Origin: an uncultured Bacteroidaceae bacterium
GTDB lineage: Bacteria > Bacteroidota > Bacteroidia > Bacteroidales > Bacteroidaceae
DNA length: 64,000 nucleotides
Reading direction: 5' to 3'
Assembly (NCBI GenBank): GCA_905235565.1
Contig: CAJOLR010000001.1
Coordinates: forward strand, 1 to 64,000
Part shown: in pieces, positions 39,812-50,128 of the stretch
How positions within the stretch are numbered: position 1 is the stretch's first letter
Layout of the letters: each line of letters begins with the position of its first letter
Made by a program: the position numbers and the translations under genes
Notes under the pieces: model-generated
Databases searched by the model: none
The model's input: only the letters and a program-made list of their open reading frames with translations
Told to the model about the DNA's origin: nothing

Positions 39812-40408
39812 ATGAAAACCATCAGATTATTTCTAATGATTATTCTGTCGGCATTGTGCATCAATGTTGCTGCAGAAACAAGATTCGGTCTTAGAGGCGG
39901 TCTATCACTGGTCAACAACGATATCTCCATGATTTCTACGGAGAGTGTTCAAGACCAGGATACTTACAGCGGGTTCTTTATCGGCCCGGCTCTTACTGTC
40001 GAAGCAGAGCATCTTCTTGGATTTGACGTAGGTCTTCTCTATCAGAAAACAACATTCAAGGTTGCCGATGAATCTTATTCCCAGGAATTCCTGGAGATAC
40101 CCCTTTCCCTCAGACTCAAGTTCGGACTCAAGAACCTGAGCATTATCGGTCAGTTCGGCCCCCAATGGAATGTCAACATCGGAGATATTCAGTCCTACAT
40201 GGAAGGTGGTGAGAAGATTGATGGCGATAAGATTATCACCACCGGTAATATCGGAGCCGGCGTAAGACTGATGGACCGTCTTGAACTCATGCTCAACTTC
40301 AATGTTCCATGGAAAATCATTGCCGACAACACTGATGATTTCCAGAAAATGGGTGACCTTATTGGTGATTACAAGACTATCCAGTTTGTAGTAGGCTGGA
40401 GATTCTGA
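39812..40408 (+). CDS. Outer membrane beta-barrel protein
   Basis: Signal peptide, FGLRGGLSLVNND, C-terminal aromatic (VVGWRF). Confidence 0.8.
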   Translation: MKTIRLFLMIILSALCINVAAETRFGLRGGLSLVNNDISMISTESVQDQDTYSGFFIGPALTVEAEHLLGFDVGLLYQKTTFKVADESYSQEFLEIPLSLRLKFGLKNLSIIGQFGPQWNVNIGDIQSYMEGGEKIDGDKIITTGNIGAGVRLMDRLELMLNFNVPWKIIADNTDDFQKMGDLIGDYKTIQFVVGWRF

Positions 40409-40442
40409 TTTAATGACCGGTTATATACAAAAAACAAATAAT

Positions 40443-41075
40443 ATGAAAAAAACATTAGTTATCTGCGGTCTTGCACTGCTTTCATTCATTCCCGCTTCAG
40501 CTCAGTTCAGTTGGGGTATCCGTGGCGGTCTCAACCTTGTCAACAACGACATCACTGCTGTTACCAAGGAGTCATCAGCAAACAAGGACAGCTACACCGG
40601 TTACTTTATCGGTCCGATGGCCGAGGTACAGATTCCTGTCATAGGTATTGGAATTGATCTTGCCGCACTCTATTCACAGAAGGGCATAGAACTGCCTGAT
40701 ACATCCACAATGAAGAATCAGTCACTCTCCATCCCCATTTCTCTGAAATACTCACTGGGACTCGGAAACTTTGCTGCAGTCTACTTAGCAGCCGGTCCTC
40801 AGCTGGATTTCAAGATCGGTGACATGAAAACATCCTTCAATGATGGAGAAGAGGTTAAGGATTTTGCCCTTGATAAGAGTTCATGGAGCATCAACGTAGG
40901 TGCCGGCGTTAAACTGATCAACCACATACAGGCCGGTATCAACTATAACATCCCCGTTTCAAAGGAGGGTGCGGTCAAGGTGATTGACAGCCCCAGTCCG
41001 GGTGCTGTGATAGACAATAAGCCCGTAGATTTTAAGTCAAGCACACTTCAGTTCTGCCTTACCTGGACATTCTGA
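40443..41075 (+). CDS. Outer membrane beta-barrel protein, paralog of preceding gene
   Basis: Signal peptide, WGIRGGLNLVNNDITAVTKES, C-terminal FCLTWTF; start trimmed to MKKTLV. Confidence 0.82.
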   Translation: MKKTLVICGLALLSFIPASAQFSWGIRGGLNLVNNDITAVTKESSANKDSYTGYFIGPMAEVQIPVIGIGIDLAALYSQKGIELPDTSTMKNQSLSIPISLKYSLGLGNFAAVYLAAGPQLDFKIGDMKTSFNDGEEVKDFALDKSSWSINVGAGVKLINHIQAGINYNIPVSKEGAVKVIDSPSPGAVIDNKPVDFKSSTLQFCLTWTF

Positions 41076-41095
41076 AATAAAGAGCCACATATTGA

Positions 41096-41129
41096 GACCG
41101 GTTCCCATCAACGGGAGCCGGTCTTTTTT
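41096..41129 (+). terminator. Rho-independent terminator after the beta-barrel genes
   Basis: GACCGGTTCCC-ATCAAC-GGGAGCCGGTC followed by TTTTTT. Confidence 0.85.
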
Positions 41130-41145
41130 GTATCTTCGCGCTGCT

Positions 41146-43416
41146 ATGGGTATATATGCGGACATAATACTGCCTGTACCTCTGAATATTACATTCACCT
41201 ACAGGATACCTGAACCGCTTGAGCACCGGACAGTGCCCGGAGCCAGGGTATATGTGCCTTTCGGAAAGGGGCGCAGGCTGACCGGCATAGTGGTCAGGAT
41301 ACACTCCGTAAAGCCAGAGGGACATACCGTCAAGGATATTCTCACAGTACTGGATGATGAGTATCCGTCAGTATTACCTGGCCAGCTTAAACTCATGGAA
41401 TGGTTGAGAGATTACTGCATGTGCACGCCTGGCGATGTCATGAAAGCCGCACTTCCCTCCGGATTGCGCCCTGACAACGGGGCGAACGAGCACCCCTACA
41501 AGCCCAAAACCGAGGTATTCGTAAGGCCCGGAAACAAGCTTGCCAACACTGTATCAACAGATTACGGCAATCTGGTTGGAAAGACTGCCGTTAGACAGAA
41601 AGAGATGCTGGATAGATACGTTGAAATGTCCGGTCTGACAGAAAACCCACTCAACCCCAGTCCTGTCACTAAGAAGGCTCTGTTGAATGCCTGCAAATCC
41701 AGCGCCGCAATGAACGCGCTGGTTGAGAACGGTATACTGGAACTGTATGAGCTGGAGACAGGCAGGCTGCCGGAATTCGGCGGACACATACAGCAACCAC
41801 CGGAACTGAGTCCTGCTCAGCAAAAGGCATTCAACGGAATAAAGGATTGTTTCAGGACAAAGAACGTTTGTCTGTTGCACGGAGTCACCTCCAGCGGAAA
41901 GACAGAAATATACATCCATCTTATCAAGGAACACATCGCCAAAGGCGGACAGGTGCTCTACCTGTTACCCGAGATTGCCCTGACTACCCAGATAATGCAT
42001 CGGTTACAGAAGGTTTTCGGGGGTGATATGTGCGTATACCATTCCAGATGCTCAGAGAATATCAGGGTTGAGGTCTGGAACCGCCTTACTGGCCCGAATC
42101 CTTATAAACTGATTCTGGGAGCACGCTCGGCAGTGATGCTACCTCTGCAAAGGCTTAGTCTGGTCATCGTCGATGAGGAGCATGAACCCAGTTACAAGCA
42201 GGAAGATCCCGCTCCTCGTTATCATGGCCGAAACACAGCCATAATGCTTGCCTCCATATGCGGGGCCAAGACTCTGCTTGGAAGCGCTACACCATCGATT
42301 GAGAGTTACTCCAATGCCACAAGCGGAAAATATGGGCTGATAACCTTGGAGCAGAGGTTCCGGAACATAAGGCTTCCCAAGATAGAGATTGTTGATACTG
42401 CCGACCTGAGACGCCGCAAATACATGCAGGGGCTGTTCTCTCCATTGCTGATTGAGCAGATTGGCAACGCACTGGAAAACGGGAAACAGGCCATACTGTT
42501 CCATAACCGCAGGGGTTATTCCGGAACAGTGGAGTGTCCTGACTGCGGATGGGTACAGAAATGTGATTGCTGTGACGTGAGTCTTACTTTCCACAAGTCC
42601 ACAGACTCTGCCTCATGCCACTATTGCGGCCGAAGATACAGGGTTCCGGCGATATGTCCCTCATGCGGCAGCAAAAGCCTGCGCCAACGCGGATTCGGAA
42701 CCGAGCGTATTGAGGAGGAGGTAAGTTCACTGTTTCCCAAGGCACGTGTGGCCAGACTTGACCTGGATTCTTCCAGAGGCGGGTACGAATCAATCATATC
42801 TGATTTTCAGGAGGGTCTTACCGACATTCTGATAGGGACTCAGATGGTTTCAAAAGGTCTGGATTTTGACAACGTAAGCGTGGTAGGCATCATCGAAGCA
42901 GACTCCATAATGAGTTACCCTGACTTCAGGGCAACAGAGAGGGCTTTTCAACTGATGGCACAAGTTGCCGGTCGTGCCGGACGTAAAGAGAGTCAGGGTA
43001 CCGTAATCATACAGACACGTCAGCCCGATGCCCCAGTTCTGGAGATGGTACGGCGGAATGACTACAAAGGATTTCACAACACCCAACTCCAGGAACGCCG
43101 TGCATTCAATTATCCGCCCTTTTCCAGACTGACAACCGTCTCGGTCAAGGGAACCATACAGAACGCTGTCGAGAAAACTGCAACCGCCCTGGCAAGCATC
43201 CTGGCCGATTCGTTCGGGCAGGACAGGATTCTGGGGCCTGACGCTCCACCGGTTTCCAAAATACAATACAGGCATATCCGCAGGATTATCATTAAAGCAG
43301 GACTTGACCTTCCAACCTGGGCTGTGCGTGAAAAAACAAACGAGGCCGTCAGAAAGACAGCCTCACAAAACAGTACCGCAGGAATCACTATTTCATTTGA
43401 TCCTGACCCACAGTAG
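41146..43416 (+). CDS. priA: Primosomal protein N' (replication restart helicase PriA)
   Basis: LLHGVTSSGKTEIYIHLI, DEEHEPSYKQEDPAPRYHGRNTA, zinc cluster CPDCGWVQKCDCCDVSLTFHKSTDSASCHYCG. Confidence 0.95.
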   Translation: MGIYADIILPVPLNITFTYRIPEPLEHRTVPGARVYVPFGKGRRLTGIVVRIHSVKPEGHTVKDILTVLDDEYPSVLPGQLKLMEWLRDYCMCTPGDVMKAALPSGLRPDNGANEHPYKPKTEVFVRPGNKLANTVSTDYGNLVGKTAVRQKEMLDRYVEMSGLTENPLNPSPVTKKALLNACKSSAAMNALVENGILELYELETGRLPEFGGHIQQPPELSPAQQKAFNGIKDCFRTKNVCLLHGVTSSGKTEIYIHLIKEHIAKGGQVLYLLPEIALTTQIMHRLQKVFGGDMCVYHSRCSENIRVEVWNRLTGPNPYKLILGARSAVMLPLQRLSLVIVDEEHEPSYKQEDPAPRYHGRNTAIMLASICGAKTLLGSATPSIESYSNATSGKYGLITLEQRFRNIRLPKIEIVDTADLRRRKYMQGLFSPLLIEQIGNALENGKQAILFHNRRGYSGTVECPDCGWVQKCDCCDVSLTFHKSTDSASCHYCGRRYRVPAICPSCGSKSLRQRGFGTERIEEEVSSLFPKARVARLDLDSSRGGYESIISDFQEGLTDILIGTQMVSKGLDFDNVSVVGIIEADSIMSYPDFRATERAFQLMAQVAGRAGRKESQGTVIIQTRQPDAPVLEMVRRNDYKGFHNTQLQERRAFNYPPFSRLTTVSVKGTIQNAVEKTATALASILADSFGQDRILGPDAPPVSKIQYRHIRRIIIKAGLDLPTWAVREKTNEAVRKTASQNSTAGITISFDPDPQ

Positions 43417-45445
43417 GCTCCGGATAGCTGATACGCGTATGATACATGGTACGCAGCTTCTCCTTGAAAGTCTCCTTTATCCTGTTTATCTCCTGCCAGT
43501 TGATGGGACAGTCCATAAAATAGCCCTCATTGACCTGGGTATCTATGATCTTGTCCACAAGTTCTGCTATACTGTCCTCCGTGTATTCCTTAAGGCTCCT
43601 TGAAGCCGCCTCCACGGCATCGGCCATCATCAGAATGGCTGTCTCCTTGGAGTATGGGTTTGGGCCCGGATAACTGAAATCCAACTGATCCGGAGCGGCG
43701 TCGGGATGATCCTGCATATACTTTATATAGAAGTAACGTGCCACACCCTTGCCGTGATGGGAGGCAATGAAACCCTTGATGGACTCCGGCAGACCGAACT
43801 TATCGGCCAGGGCTAAACCTTTTTCAACATGGCCCACTATGATTCTGGCACTCTCCAGCGAAGTCAGTTTGTCATGAGGATTTACCTTGTTCTGGTTTTC
43901 TGTAAAGAATGGGGCATTATCTATCTTCCCGATATCATGATACAACGCGGCGGTACGTACCAGCTGCGAGTTGGACTTAAGACGTGTGGCGGCTTCGGAT
44001 GCCAGGGTTGAAACCTGCATGGAGTGCTGGAATGTGCCTGGAGCCTTCTCTGCCAGTTCCCTTAAAAGAGGGTTGTTTATGTTGGAGAGTTCGATGAGTG
44101 TAACGTTTGATGTAAACCCGAAAAGTTTCTCTATTATGAACAGAAGCGGATAGACAAGCAGGATGACCGTGCAGTTTATTGCAAAAAAGATGAATGTCCA
44201 TGGATCTATATCGCGGATGTCCTCCAGCTGCATCATCTGGATTGAACCCCACACAAGGCTGTATGTAACAAAAATGAGCAGGCAGGTGCGCAGTATCTGA
44301 GAACGTTGGGACAGTTCCTTGAGCGTATAGATGCCTGCTATTCCCGCCATAAACTGAAGCAGGAAATACTCATAAGGCATGGGTACGATAAGTGAAGTGC
44401 ACAATATGAACACCAGGTAACCGGTAAGAGCAGTGCGGGAATCAAGGAATATTCGCAGCAATATGGCCAGCATGGAACATGGGAACAGCAGCACGCTCCA
44501 GCCCGAGTATTGGCAGAAGAGCTCAAGAGCCACTGTGAACAGAGTTGTGAATCCTAGCAGGAAATATAGTATGGAACGACTCTCTATATCATCTATCCTA
44601 TACAGAATCAGATAGATGAACATAACCAGGAAACAGAGTAGCACAAAGACCGAACGTCCCGCCCAAGTGAGTACCTTGAACTGCTTGGATGATGAAGTCT
44701 CATTAGCCTTGTCCAGATAGGATTGTATTATCTGGCTTTTCTGCTCATCAACTATCTCACCCTGACCTATTATCTTCTGCCCCTCAACTACCATACCTCT
44801 AAAATGGGATATCTCATTGAGCTGGCTTTCCAGGTCACTCTCCGAACGCGCATCGTCATATATGATATTGGGACGTATGAAATTTTCCAGATTATGCTGC
44901 AACAGGGTATAGCGGTCATATGCATAAAGGTCGGCATCAGTAACATAGCGGTATGCGTCACGCACGCTCCTTACATCGGATATCTTCCGGAAAGTTGATG
45001 TATTGCCCTCATAGACCCTGAACAACTCCTTGCCTGCCAGTACCTCCTCATCAGAAGTGGATATTATACCGTCATTGTAGACCTTCTCAAACCGGCGGCG
45101 TATTATCCGGTAAGACTCATCCCAGACCAGTTTGCTCAGACTGTCCCTGTAAAAACGGTCCAATTCAGCCAGAGCGTTATCTGCAACAGCGGCGTTACGG
45201 CTGAAGTAAGGAGCAAATACAGCCTTGACACTGTCAGCCTCGACTTGCCAGACTTCATCGCTTTTGGCTATCGAAAAACTGAACGGAGCTATCAGCACAT
45301 CATAAGTCCATGGTTTACCGACCGTATATGAATAACTCTCCTTGTGGCTGGCGGGCATGAAGTAAACTGTAAGCAATACAGAAACCAGAGATAGGATAAT
45401 CAGAAGATTCCTGTTGCTCTTTATGAAACGCCTCTTGTCTTCCAT
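43388..45445 (-). CDS. 7TM-HD family phosphohydrolase (PgpH-like)
   Basis: Extracellular 7TM-HD region, several TMs, HSMQVSTLASEAATRL...AALYHDIGKIDNAPFFTENQ HD domain. Confidence 0.9.
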   Translation of the reverse strand: MEDKRRFIKSNRNLLIILSLVSVLLTVYFMPASHKESYSYTVGKPWTYDVLIAPFSFSIAKSDEVWQVEADSVKAVFAPYFSRNAAVADNALAELDRFYRDSLSKLVWDESYRIIRRRFEKVYNDGIISTSDEEVLAGKELFRVYEGNTSTFRKISDVRSVRDAYRYVTDADLYAYDRYTLLQHNLENFIRPNIIYDDARSESDLESQLNEISHFRGMVVEGQKIIGQGEIVDEQKSQIIQSYLDKANETSSSKQFKVLTWAGRSVFVLLCFLVMFIYLILYRIDDIESRSILYFLLGFTTLFTVALELFCQYSGWSVLLFPCSMLAILLRIFLDSRTALTGYLVFILCTSLIVPMPYEYFLLQFMAGIAGIYTLKELSQRSQILRTCLLIFVTYSLVWGSIQMMQLEDIRDIDPWTFIFFAINCTVILLVYPLLFIIEKLFGFTSNVTLIELSNINNPLLRELAEKAPGTFQHSMQVSTLASEAATRLKSNSQLVRTAALYHDIGKIDNAPFFTENQNKVNPHDKLTSLESARIIVGHVEKGLALADKFGLPESIKGFIASHHGKGVARYFYIKYMQDHPDAAPDQLDFSYPGPNPYSKETAILMMADAVEAASRSLKEYTEDSIAELVDKIIDTQVNEGYFMDCPINWQEINRIKETFKEKLRTMYHTRISYPEPTVGQDQMK

Positions 45446-45501
45446 AGGAACCTATACTTTGTTATGATGTGTAAAAATACAACATTTCATAAGAAATTGA
45501 T

Positions 45502-45509
45502 TAATTTTG
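45502..45509 (+). promoter_or_regulatory. -7 box TAATTTTG upstream of gltX
   Basis: TAnnTTTG, 19 nt before ATG. Confidence 0.45.
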
Positions 45510-45528
45510 CACCGCTAAAACTAAAGAG

Positions 45529-47058
45529 ATGACAGAGAATTCAGGCAGCCGCCGCGTCAGAGTACGTTTTGCGCCCAGTCCCACTGGTCCGCTGCACATA
45601 GGAGGCGTCAGGACGGCACTATATAACTACCTTTTTGCGCGCAAGCACAGGGGAGATCTGATATTCAGGATAGAGGATACTGACAGCAACCGTTTTGTTC
45701 CCGGTGCCGAGGAGTATATACTTGAAGCTTTCCGCTGGCTGGGAATCAAGTTTGATGAGGGCGTATCCTTTGGCGGGAACTACGGCCCCTACCGTCAGTC
45801 AGAGCGCAGGGAGATATATAAAAAATATGTAGACCGGCTTCTTGAATCCGGCAAGGCATACATAGCATTCGACACTCCCGCAGAGTTGGAGGCCAAGCGT
45901 AATGAGATACCCAATTTCCAGTACGATGCCGCCACCCGCGGCCGGATGCGCAACTCACTCACGCTGCCGGCCGATGAGGTCAAATCCCTTATTGAAGCCG
46001 GCAACCAGTATGTGGTCCGTTTCCTTATAGAGCCTGACCGGGAGGTTGAGGTTGATGACCTTATCCGCGGCAAGATTACCATAAACTCATCCGTCCTGGA
46101 TGATAAGGTATTGTATAAATCAGCCGACCAGCTGCCCACATATCACCTGGCCAACATCGTTGATGACCATCTGATGGAAGTGACTCATGTGATACGCGGC
46201 GAAGAGTGGCTTCCCTCCGCCCCGCTGCACGTCCTTCTGTACCGCGCATTCGGATGGGAGGATACAATGCCCAGGTTTGCACACCTGCCCCTGCTGCTCA
46301 AGCCCGAGGGCAACGGCAAGCTGAGCAAACGCGACGGTGACCGTCTGGGATTCCCCGTATTCCCGCTTGAGTGGCACGATCCCAAGACCGGCGAGGTATC
46401 ATCGGGCTACCGGGAGAAAGATTATCTGCCCGAGGCTGTAATCAATTTCCTGGCACTATTAGGCTGGAATCCCGGCGATGACCGTGAGATAATGACCATG
46501 GATGAGATGGTAGACCTTTTCAACCTGGAAAAGTGCAGCAAGGCCGGCGCCAGATTCAACTATCAGAAACTCGTCTGGTTCAACCACGAATATATAATGC
46601 TCAAGAGTGACCTCGATGTGGCTGAGCTGTTCAGGCCTGTCCTGGAGAGCCACGGCATCAATGCCACCATGGACCGTATAGTGAAGGCTGTAGGTCTGGT
46701 CAAGAACCGCGTCAACTTTATAGGTGAACTCTGGGACAACTGCAAGTTCCTGTTCCAGGCCCCCACTGAGTATGACGAAAAGTCATTAAAGAAATGGTGG
46801 AAGGATGATGCACCCCGCACCACTGCAGAGCTCTGTGATTTCCTTGAGTCACAATCTGACTGGAACGGTGAAACGCTTGAGCCCAAGGTAATGGAGTGGA
46901 TAGCGTCAAAAGGGTACGCCACCGGTAAGGTGATGAATGCCCTGCGCGTTACACTGGTTGGAGCAGCCATGGGTCCGCAGATATTCCTGATTACGGATTT
47001 CCTGGGACGCGAAGAGACTTTGAACCGTGCCCGTAAGGCCATTGCAGAACTTGCCTGA
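45529..47058 (+). CDS. gltX: Glutamate--tRNA ligase
   Basis: [35 protein letters not shown]. Confidence 0.97.
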   Translation: MTENSGSRRVRVRFAPSPTGPLHIGGVRTALYNYLFARKHRGDLIFRIEDTDSNRFVPGAEEYILEAFRWLGIKFDEGVSFGGNYGPYRQSERREIYKKYVDRLLESGKAYIAFDTPAELEAKRNEIPNFQYDAATRGRMRNSLTLPADEVKSLIEAGNQYVVRFLIEPDREVEVDDLIRGKITINSSVLDDKVLYKSADQLPTYHLANIVDDHLMEVTHVIRGEEWLPSAPLHVLLYRAFGWEDTMPRFAHLPLLLKPEGNGKLSKRDGDRLGFPVFPLEWHDPKTGEVSSGYREKDYLPEAVINFLALLGWNPGDDREIMTMDEMVDLFNLEKCSKAGARFNYQKLVWFNHEYIMLKSDLDVAELFRPVLESHGINATMDRIVKAVGLVKNRVNFIGELWDNCKFLFQAPTEYDEKSLKKWWKDDAPRTTAELCDFLESQSDWNGETLEPKVMEWIASKGYATGKVMNALRVTLVGAAMGPQIFLITDFLGREETLNRARKAIAELA

Positions 47059-47073
47059 ACCCAGAATAAGGAT

Positions 47074-48303
47074 ATGATCTTTTACTCCATCCTGATTTAT
47101 CTCTACGCAGGTTGCATCCGTCTGGCAGCCTTGTTCAACCGCAAGGCACGTCTGCTCATCAAAGGGCATAAAAGAATACTTGACACCATCAGTGAGCAGG
47201 TTGATCCCAGTTCCAGTTACCTGTGGTTCCACGCATCATCGCTGGGTGAGTTTGAGCAGGGGCGTCCGCTTATTGAACGCATTCACAACAAGCACCCCGA
47301 GTGCCGTATACTGCTTACGTTCTTCTCACCCTCCGGATATGAGGTAAGAAAAGACTATAAAGGTGCCGATATAGTATGTTACATACCGTTTGACACACCC
47401 CACAACGTAAAGAGATTCCTGGATTCAATAAAAATAGAGAAAGCCTTCTTTATCAAATATGAGTTCTGGCCCAATTTCCTAAAGGGGTTACACAAACGCG
47501 GAATCGAGATATTCAGCGTATCATCCATATTCCGTGACAACCAGCTCTTTTTCAAGTGGTACGGCAAGGGATACGCCAAGGCCCTGACATATTTCAAGCA
47601 TCTGTTTGTACAGGACCGTCACTCCAAGGACCTGCTCAAGAGCATAGGCATAACCGAAGTCTCAATAGTAGGCGATACACGCGCCGACCGCGTGCTTGAG
47701 GTTGCAGCAGCATCCAGGCAGTTCCCCGTAATAGAGAAGTTCGTGAACGGTGACCCGACATTCATTGCCGGCAGTTCATGGCCGGCCGATGAGGAGTTGT
47801 TCATACCCTATTTCATGACCAAGCCTGACTGGAAGCTGATAATTGCCCCGCATGAGATACACGAGGAGCATCTGGCACAGATAGAAACACTCCTTAAGGG
47901 CCGTGACTTCATACGTCTTTCGGAGGCCACGCTTGAAAACATCAAAGGGTACGACACCCTGATAATAGACTGTTTCGGAATGCTGTCATCCATTTACCGC
48001 TATGGGCATATAGCATACATAGGCGGCGGATTCGGAGTAGGAATCCATAACGTGCTTGAAGCCGCGGTATTTGATATCCCCGTACTTTTCGGTCCCAACA
48101 ACCAGCGTTTCCGCGAGGCTAAGGACCTGAAACGTGTCAAGGGCGGTTTTGAGATAACCGATGCCTACAGCCTCAGGATCCTGATAGACAAGTTCATCAG
48201 CGATCCAGCATTCCTTAAGAAAGCCGGCCGCAACGCCGGAGACTACGTACGCAGCAGCAGCGGCACATCGGACCGCATCCTGGGCGAGATAGGTCTCGAC
48301 TAG
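47074..48303 (+). CDS. waaA: 3-deoxy-D-manno-octulosonic acid transferase
   Basis: WFHASSLGEFEQGRPLIERI, FIAGSSWPADEE, YIGGGFGVGIHNVLEAAVFDIPVLFGPNNQRF. Confidence 0.94.
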   Translation: MIFYSILIYLYAGCIRLAALFNRKARLLIKGHKRILDTISEQVDPSSSYLWFHASSLGEFEQGRPLIERIHNKHPECRILLTFFSPSGYEVRKDYKGADIVCYIPFDTPHNVKRFLDSIKIEKAFFIKYEFWPNFLKGLHKRGIEIFSVSSIFRDNQLFFKWYGKGYAKALTYFKHLFVQDRHSKDLLKSIGITEVSIVGDTRADRVLEVAAASRQFPVIEKFVNGDPTFIAGSSWPADEELFIPYFMTKPDWKLIIAPHEIHEEHLAQIETLLKGRDFIRLSEATLENIKGYDTLIIDCFGMLSSIYRYGHIAYIGGGFGVGIHNVLEAAVFDIPVLFGPNNQRFREAKDLKRVKGGFEITDAYSLRILIDKFISDPAFLKKAGRNAGDYVRSSSGTSDRILGEIGLD

Positions 48304-48304
48304 G

Positions 48305-48365
48305 GCACAAAAGTATCGTATCCCTGTGTCATCGCTGATGACACAGGGATACGATACTTTTGTGC
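48305..48365. terminator. 29-bp perfect inverted repeat with 3-nt spacer between convergent waaA and gamma-CA genes
   Basis: GCACAAAAGTATCGTATCCCTGTGTCATC-GCT-GATGACACAGGGATACGATACTTTTGTGC. Confidence 0.75.
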
Positions 48366-48877
48366 TACTTGTACCAGCTGGCGTACATGTGGTAATCACG
48401 GGCTATGCGCTGGTTGATCTCCTTGGCCTGCTCGGGGGCTACATCCTTTACGTACCTGGCGGGAACTCCGGCCCAGATAGTGTTGGGCGGTATTACGGTC
48501 TTGCTCAGGACTACTGATCCGGCGGCTACTATGGCGCCCTCGCCTACTACGGCGTGGTCAAGCACTACCGATCCCATACCTATCAGTGCGTTGTCACGGA
48601 TCTCGGCTCCATGGATGGTCACGTTATGGCCTACCGATACGTTATCGCCTATTACGGTGGTGGAGCGCTGATAAAGCGTGTGTATCACTGATCCGTCCTG
48701 GATGTTGGTTCCGTTACCTATGCGGATGGAGTTGACATCACCGCGCAGCACCGTTCCGAACCAGATGCTGCAACCCTCGCCAATCACCACGTCACCTATG
48801 ATTGCGGCGTTATCGGCCAGAAAACAATCCTCTCCTATCTGGGGTGTGAATCCTCTTACTGATTTTATAATAGCCAT
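48365..48877 (-). CDS. Gamma carbonic anhydrase-like hexapeptide protein
   Basis: Left-handed beta-helix repeats; DNVSVGHNVTIHGAEIRDNALIGMGSVV. Confidence 0.9.
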   Translation of the reverse strand: MAIIKSVRGFTPQIGEDCFLADNAAIIGDVVIGEGCSIWFGTVLRGDVNSIRIGNGTNIQDGSVIHTLYQRSTTVIGDNVSVGHNVTIHGAEIRDNALIGMGSVVLDHAVVGEGAIVAAGSVVLSKTVIPPNTIWAGVPARYVKDVAPEQAKEINQRIARDYHMYASWYK

Positions 48878-48904
48878 ATACTGTCATTTAATGTTTTACG
48901 GGGT

Positions 48905-48912
48905 CAAAATTA
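48905..48912 (-). promoter_or_regulatory. -7 box TAATTTTG upstream of gamma-CA
   Basis: Matches TAnnTTTG on minus strand; no clear -33. Confidence 0.45.
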
Positions 48913-48957
48913 GTGCAACTTTTCTGAATTTATATACCAATCAAACAAGTAATTGAT

Positions 48958-48965
48958 TACTTTTG
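48958..48965 (+). promoter_or_regulatory. -7 box TACTTTTG upstream of mdh
   Basis: Matches TAnnTTTG; about 45 bp before mdh ATG. Confidence 0.45.
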
Positions 48966-49009
48966 TGGTCCAAGACTGAAATAACGGACTTAATATACTT
49001 AAAACAACT

Positions 49010-50008
49010 ATGAAGTTTTTGACAAATGAGAAACTGGTCATCTCTGGCGCAGCCGGTATGATCGGATCAAACATGGCTCAGACAGCCATCATGATGGGAC
49101 TTTCATCAAACATCTGCCTTTATGATGTTTATCTGCCCGGTCTGGAGGGTGTGGTTGAGGAGCTTCGCCACTGCGCATTCCCCGGTGTCAACATCACCTT
49201 TACCGATAAGGTTGAGGAGGCTTTCAAGGATGCCAAGTATATGGTTTCATCAGGTGGTGCTCCCCGTAAGGCCGGCATGACCCGTGAGGATCTGCTGGTT
49301 GGCAACGCCAAGATAGCCGAGCAGCTGGGTAAGGACATCAAGACCTACTGCCCAGACCTCAAGCACTGCGTTATCATCTTTAACCCGGCCGATATCACCG
49401 GTCTGGTAACTCTGGTTTACTCTGGTCTGAAACCTTCACAGATTACAACTCTTGCAGCTCTTGACTCAACACGTCTGCAGAGCGCCCTGGCCAAGCACTT
49501 TGGTGTAGCTCAGGATAAGGTTACCACCGCACGCACTTACGGCGGTCACGGTGAGCAGATGGCAGTGTTCGCATCAACCGCCAAGGTTGACGGCAAGCCT
49601 CTGACCGATATCATCGGTACTCCCGCTCTTACAAACGAGCAGTGGGCACAGATGAAGCAGGATGTTATCAAGGGCGGTGCCAAGATCATCGAGCTGCGCG
49701 GACGTTCATCATTCCAGAGCCCATCTTTCGTATCAATCGAGATGATAGGTGCTGCCATGGGCGGCGAGAAGTTTGAGTGGCCCGCAGGCTGCTACGTGAA
49801 CAACTCACAGTTCCAGAACGTGATGATGGCTATGCCTTCAACCATTGATGCCACCGGCGTACACTACACCGACGTTAAGGGTACCGCTACCGAGATGGCT
49901 GACATTGAGGCCAGCTACAAGCATCTGCAGGCTATGCGTGATGAAGTGATTTCACTTGGCGTACTTCCCGCAGTTAGCGAGTGGAAGAAATACAACCCCA
50001 ATCTCTGA
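49010..50008 (+). CDS. mdh: Malate dehydrogenase
   Basis: LVISGAAGMIGSNMAQTA; GGAPRKAGMTREDLL; TYGGHGEQMAVF. Confidence 0.93.
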   Translation: MKFLTNEKLVISGAAGMIGSNMAQTAIMMGLSSNICLYDVYLPGLEGVVEELRHCAFPGVNITFTDKVEEAFKDAKYMVSSGGAPRKAGMTREDLLVGNAKIAEQLGKDIKTYCPDLKHCVIIFNPADITGLVTLVYSGLKPSQITTLAALDSTRLQSALAKHFGVAQDKVTTARTYGGHGEQMAVFASTAKVDGKPLTDIIGTPALTNEQWAQMKQDVIKGGAKIIELRGRSSFQSPSFVSIEMIGAAMGGEKFEWPAGCYVNNSQFQNVMMAMPSTIDATGVHYTDVKGTATEMADIEASYKHLQAMRDEVISLGVLPAVSEWKKYNPNL

Positions 50009-50030
50009 TAAGGGACTCTGTATGGATTTA

Positions 50031-50062
50031 GGCGCACGGATTTCTTCCGTGCGTCTTTTTTT
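50031..50062 (+). terminator. Rho-independent terminator after mdh
   Basis: GGCGCACGGA-TTTCT-TCCGTGCGTC followed by TTTTTTT. Confidence 0.88.
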
Positions 50063-50128
50063 GTTTAAAAAAGCTGCCTGAAAATCGGAAATAAGGCGCA
50101 CTTTAATTAGATTTGTAGTTATTATCGG

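Noticed and set aside
46563-47042. 159-aa minus-strand ORF
   Set aside because: Antisense to gltX; shadow ORF.
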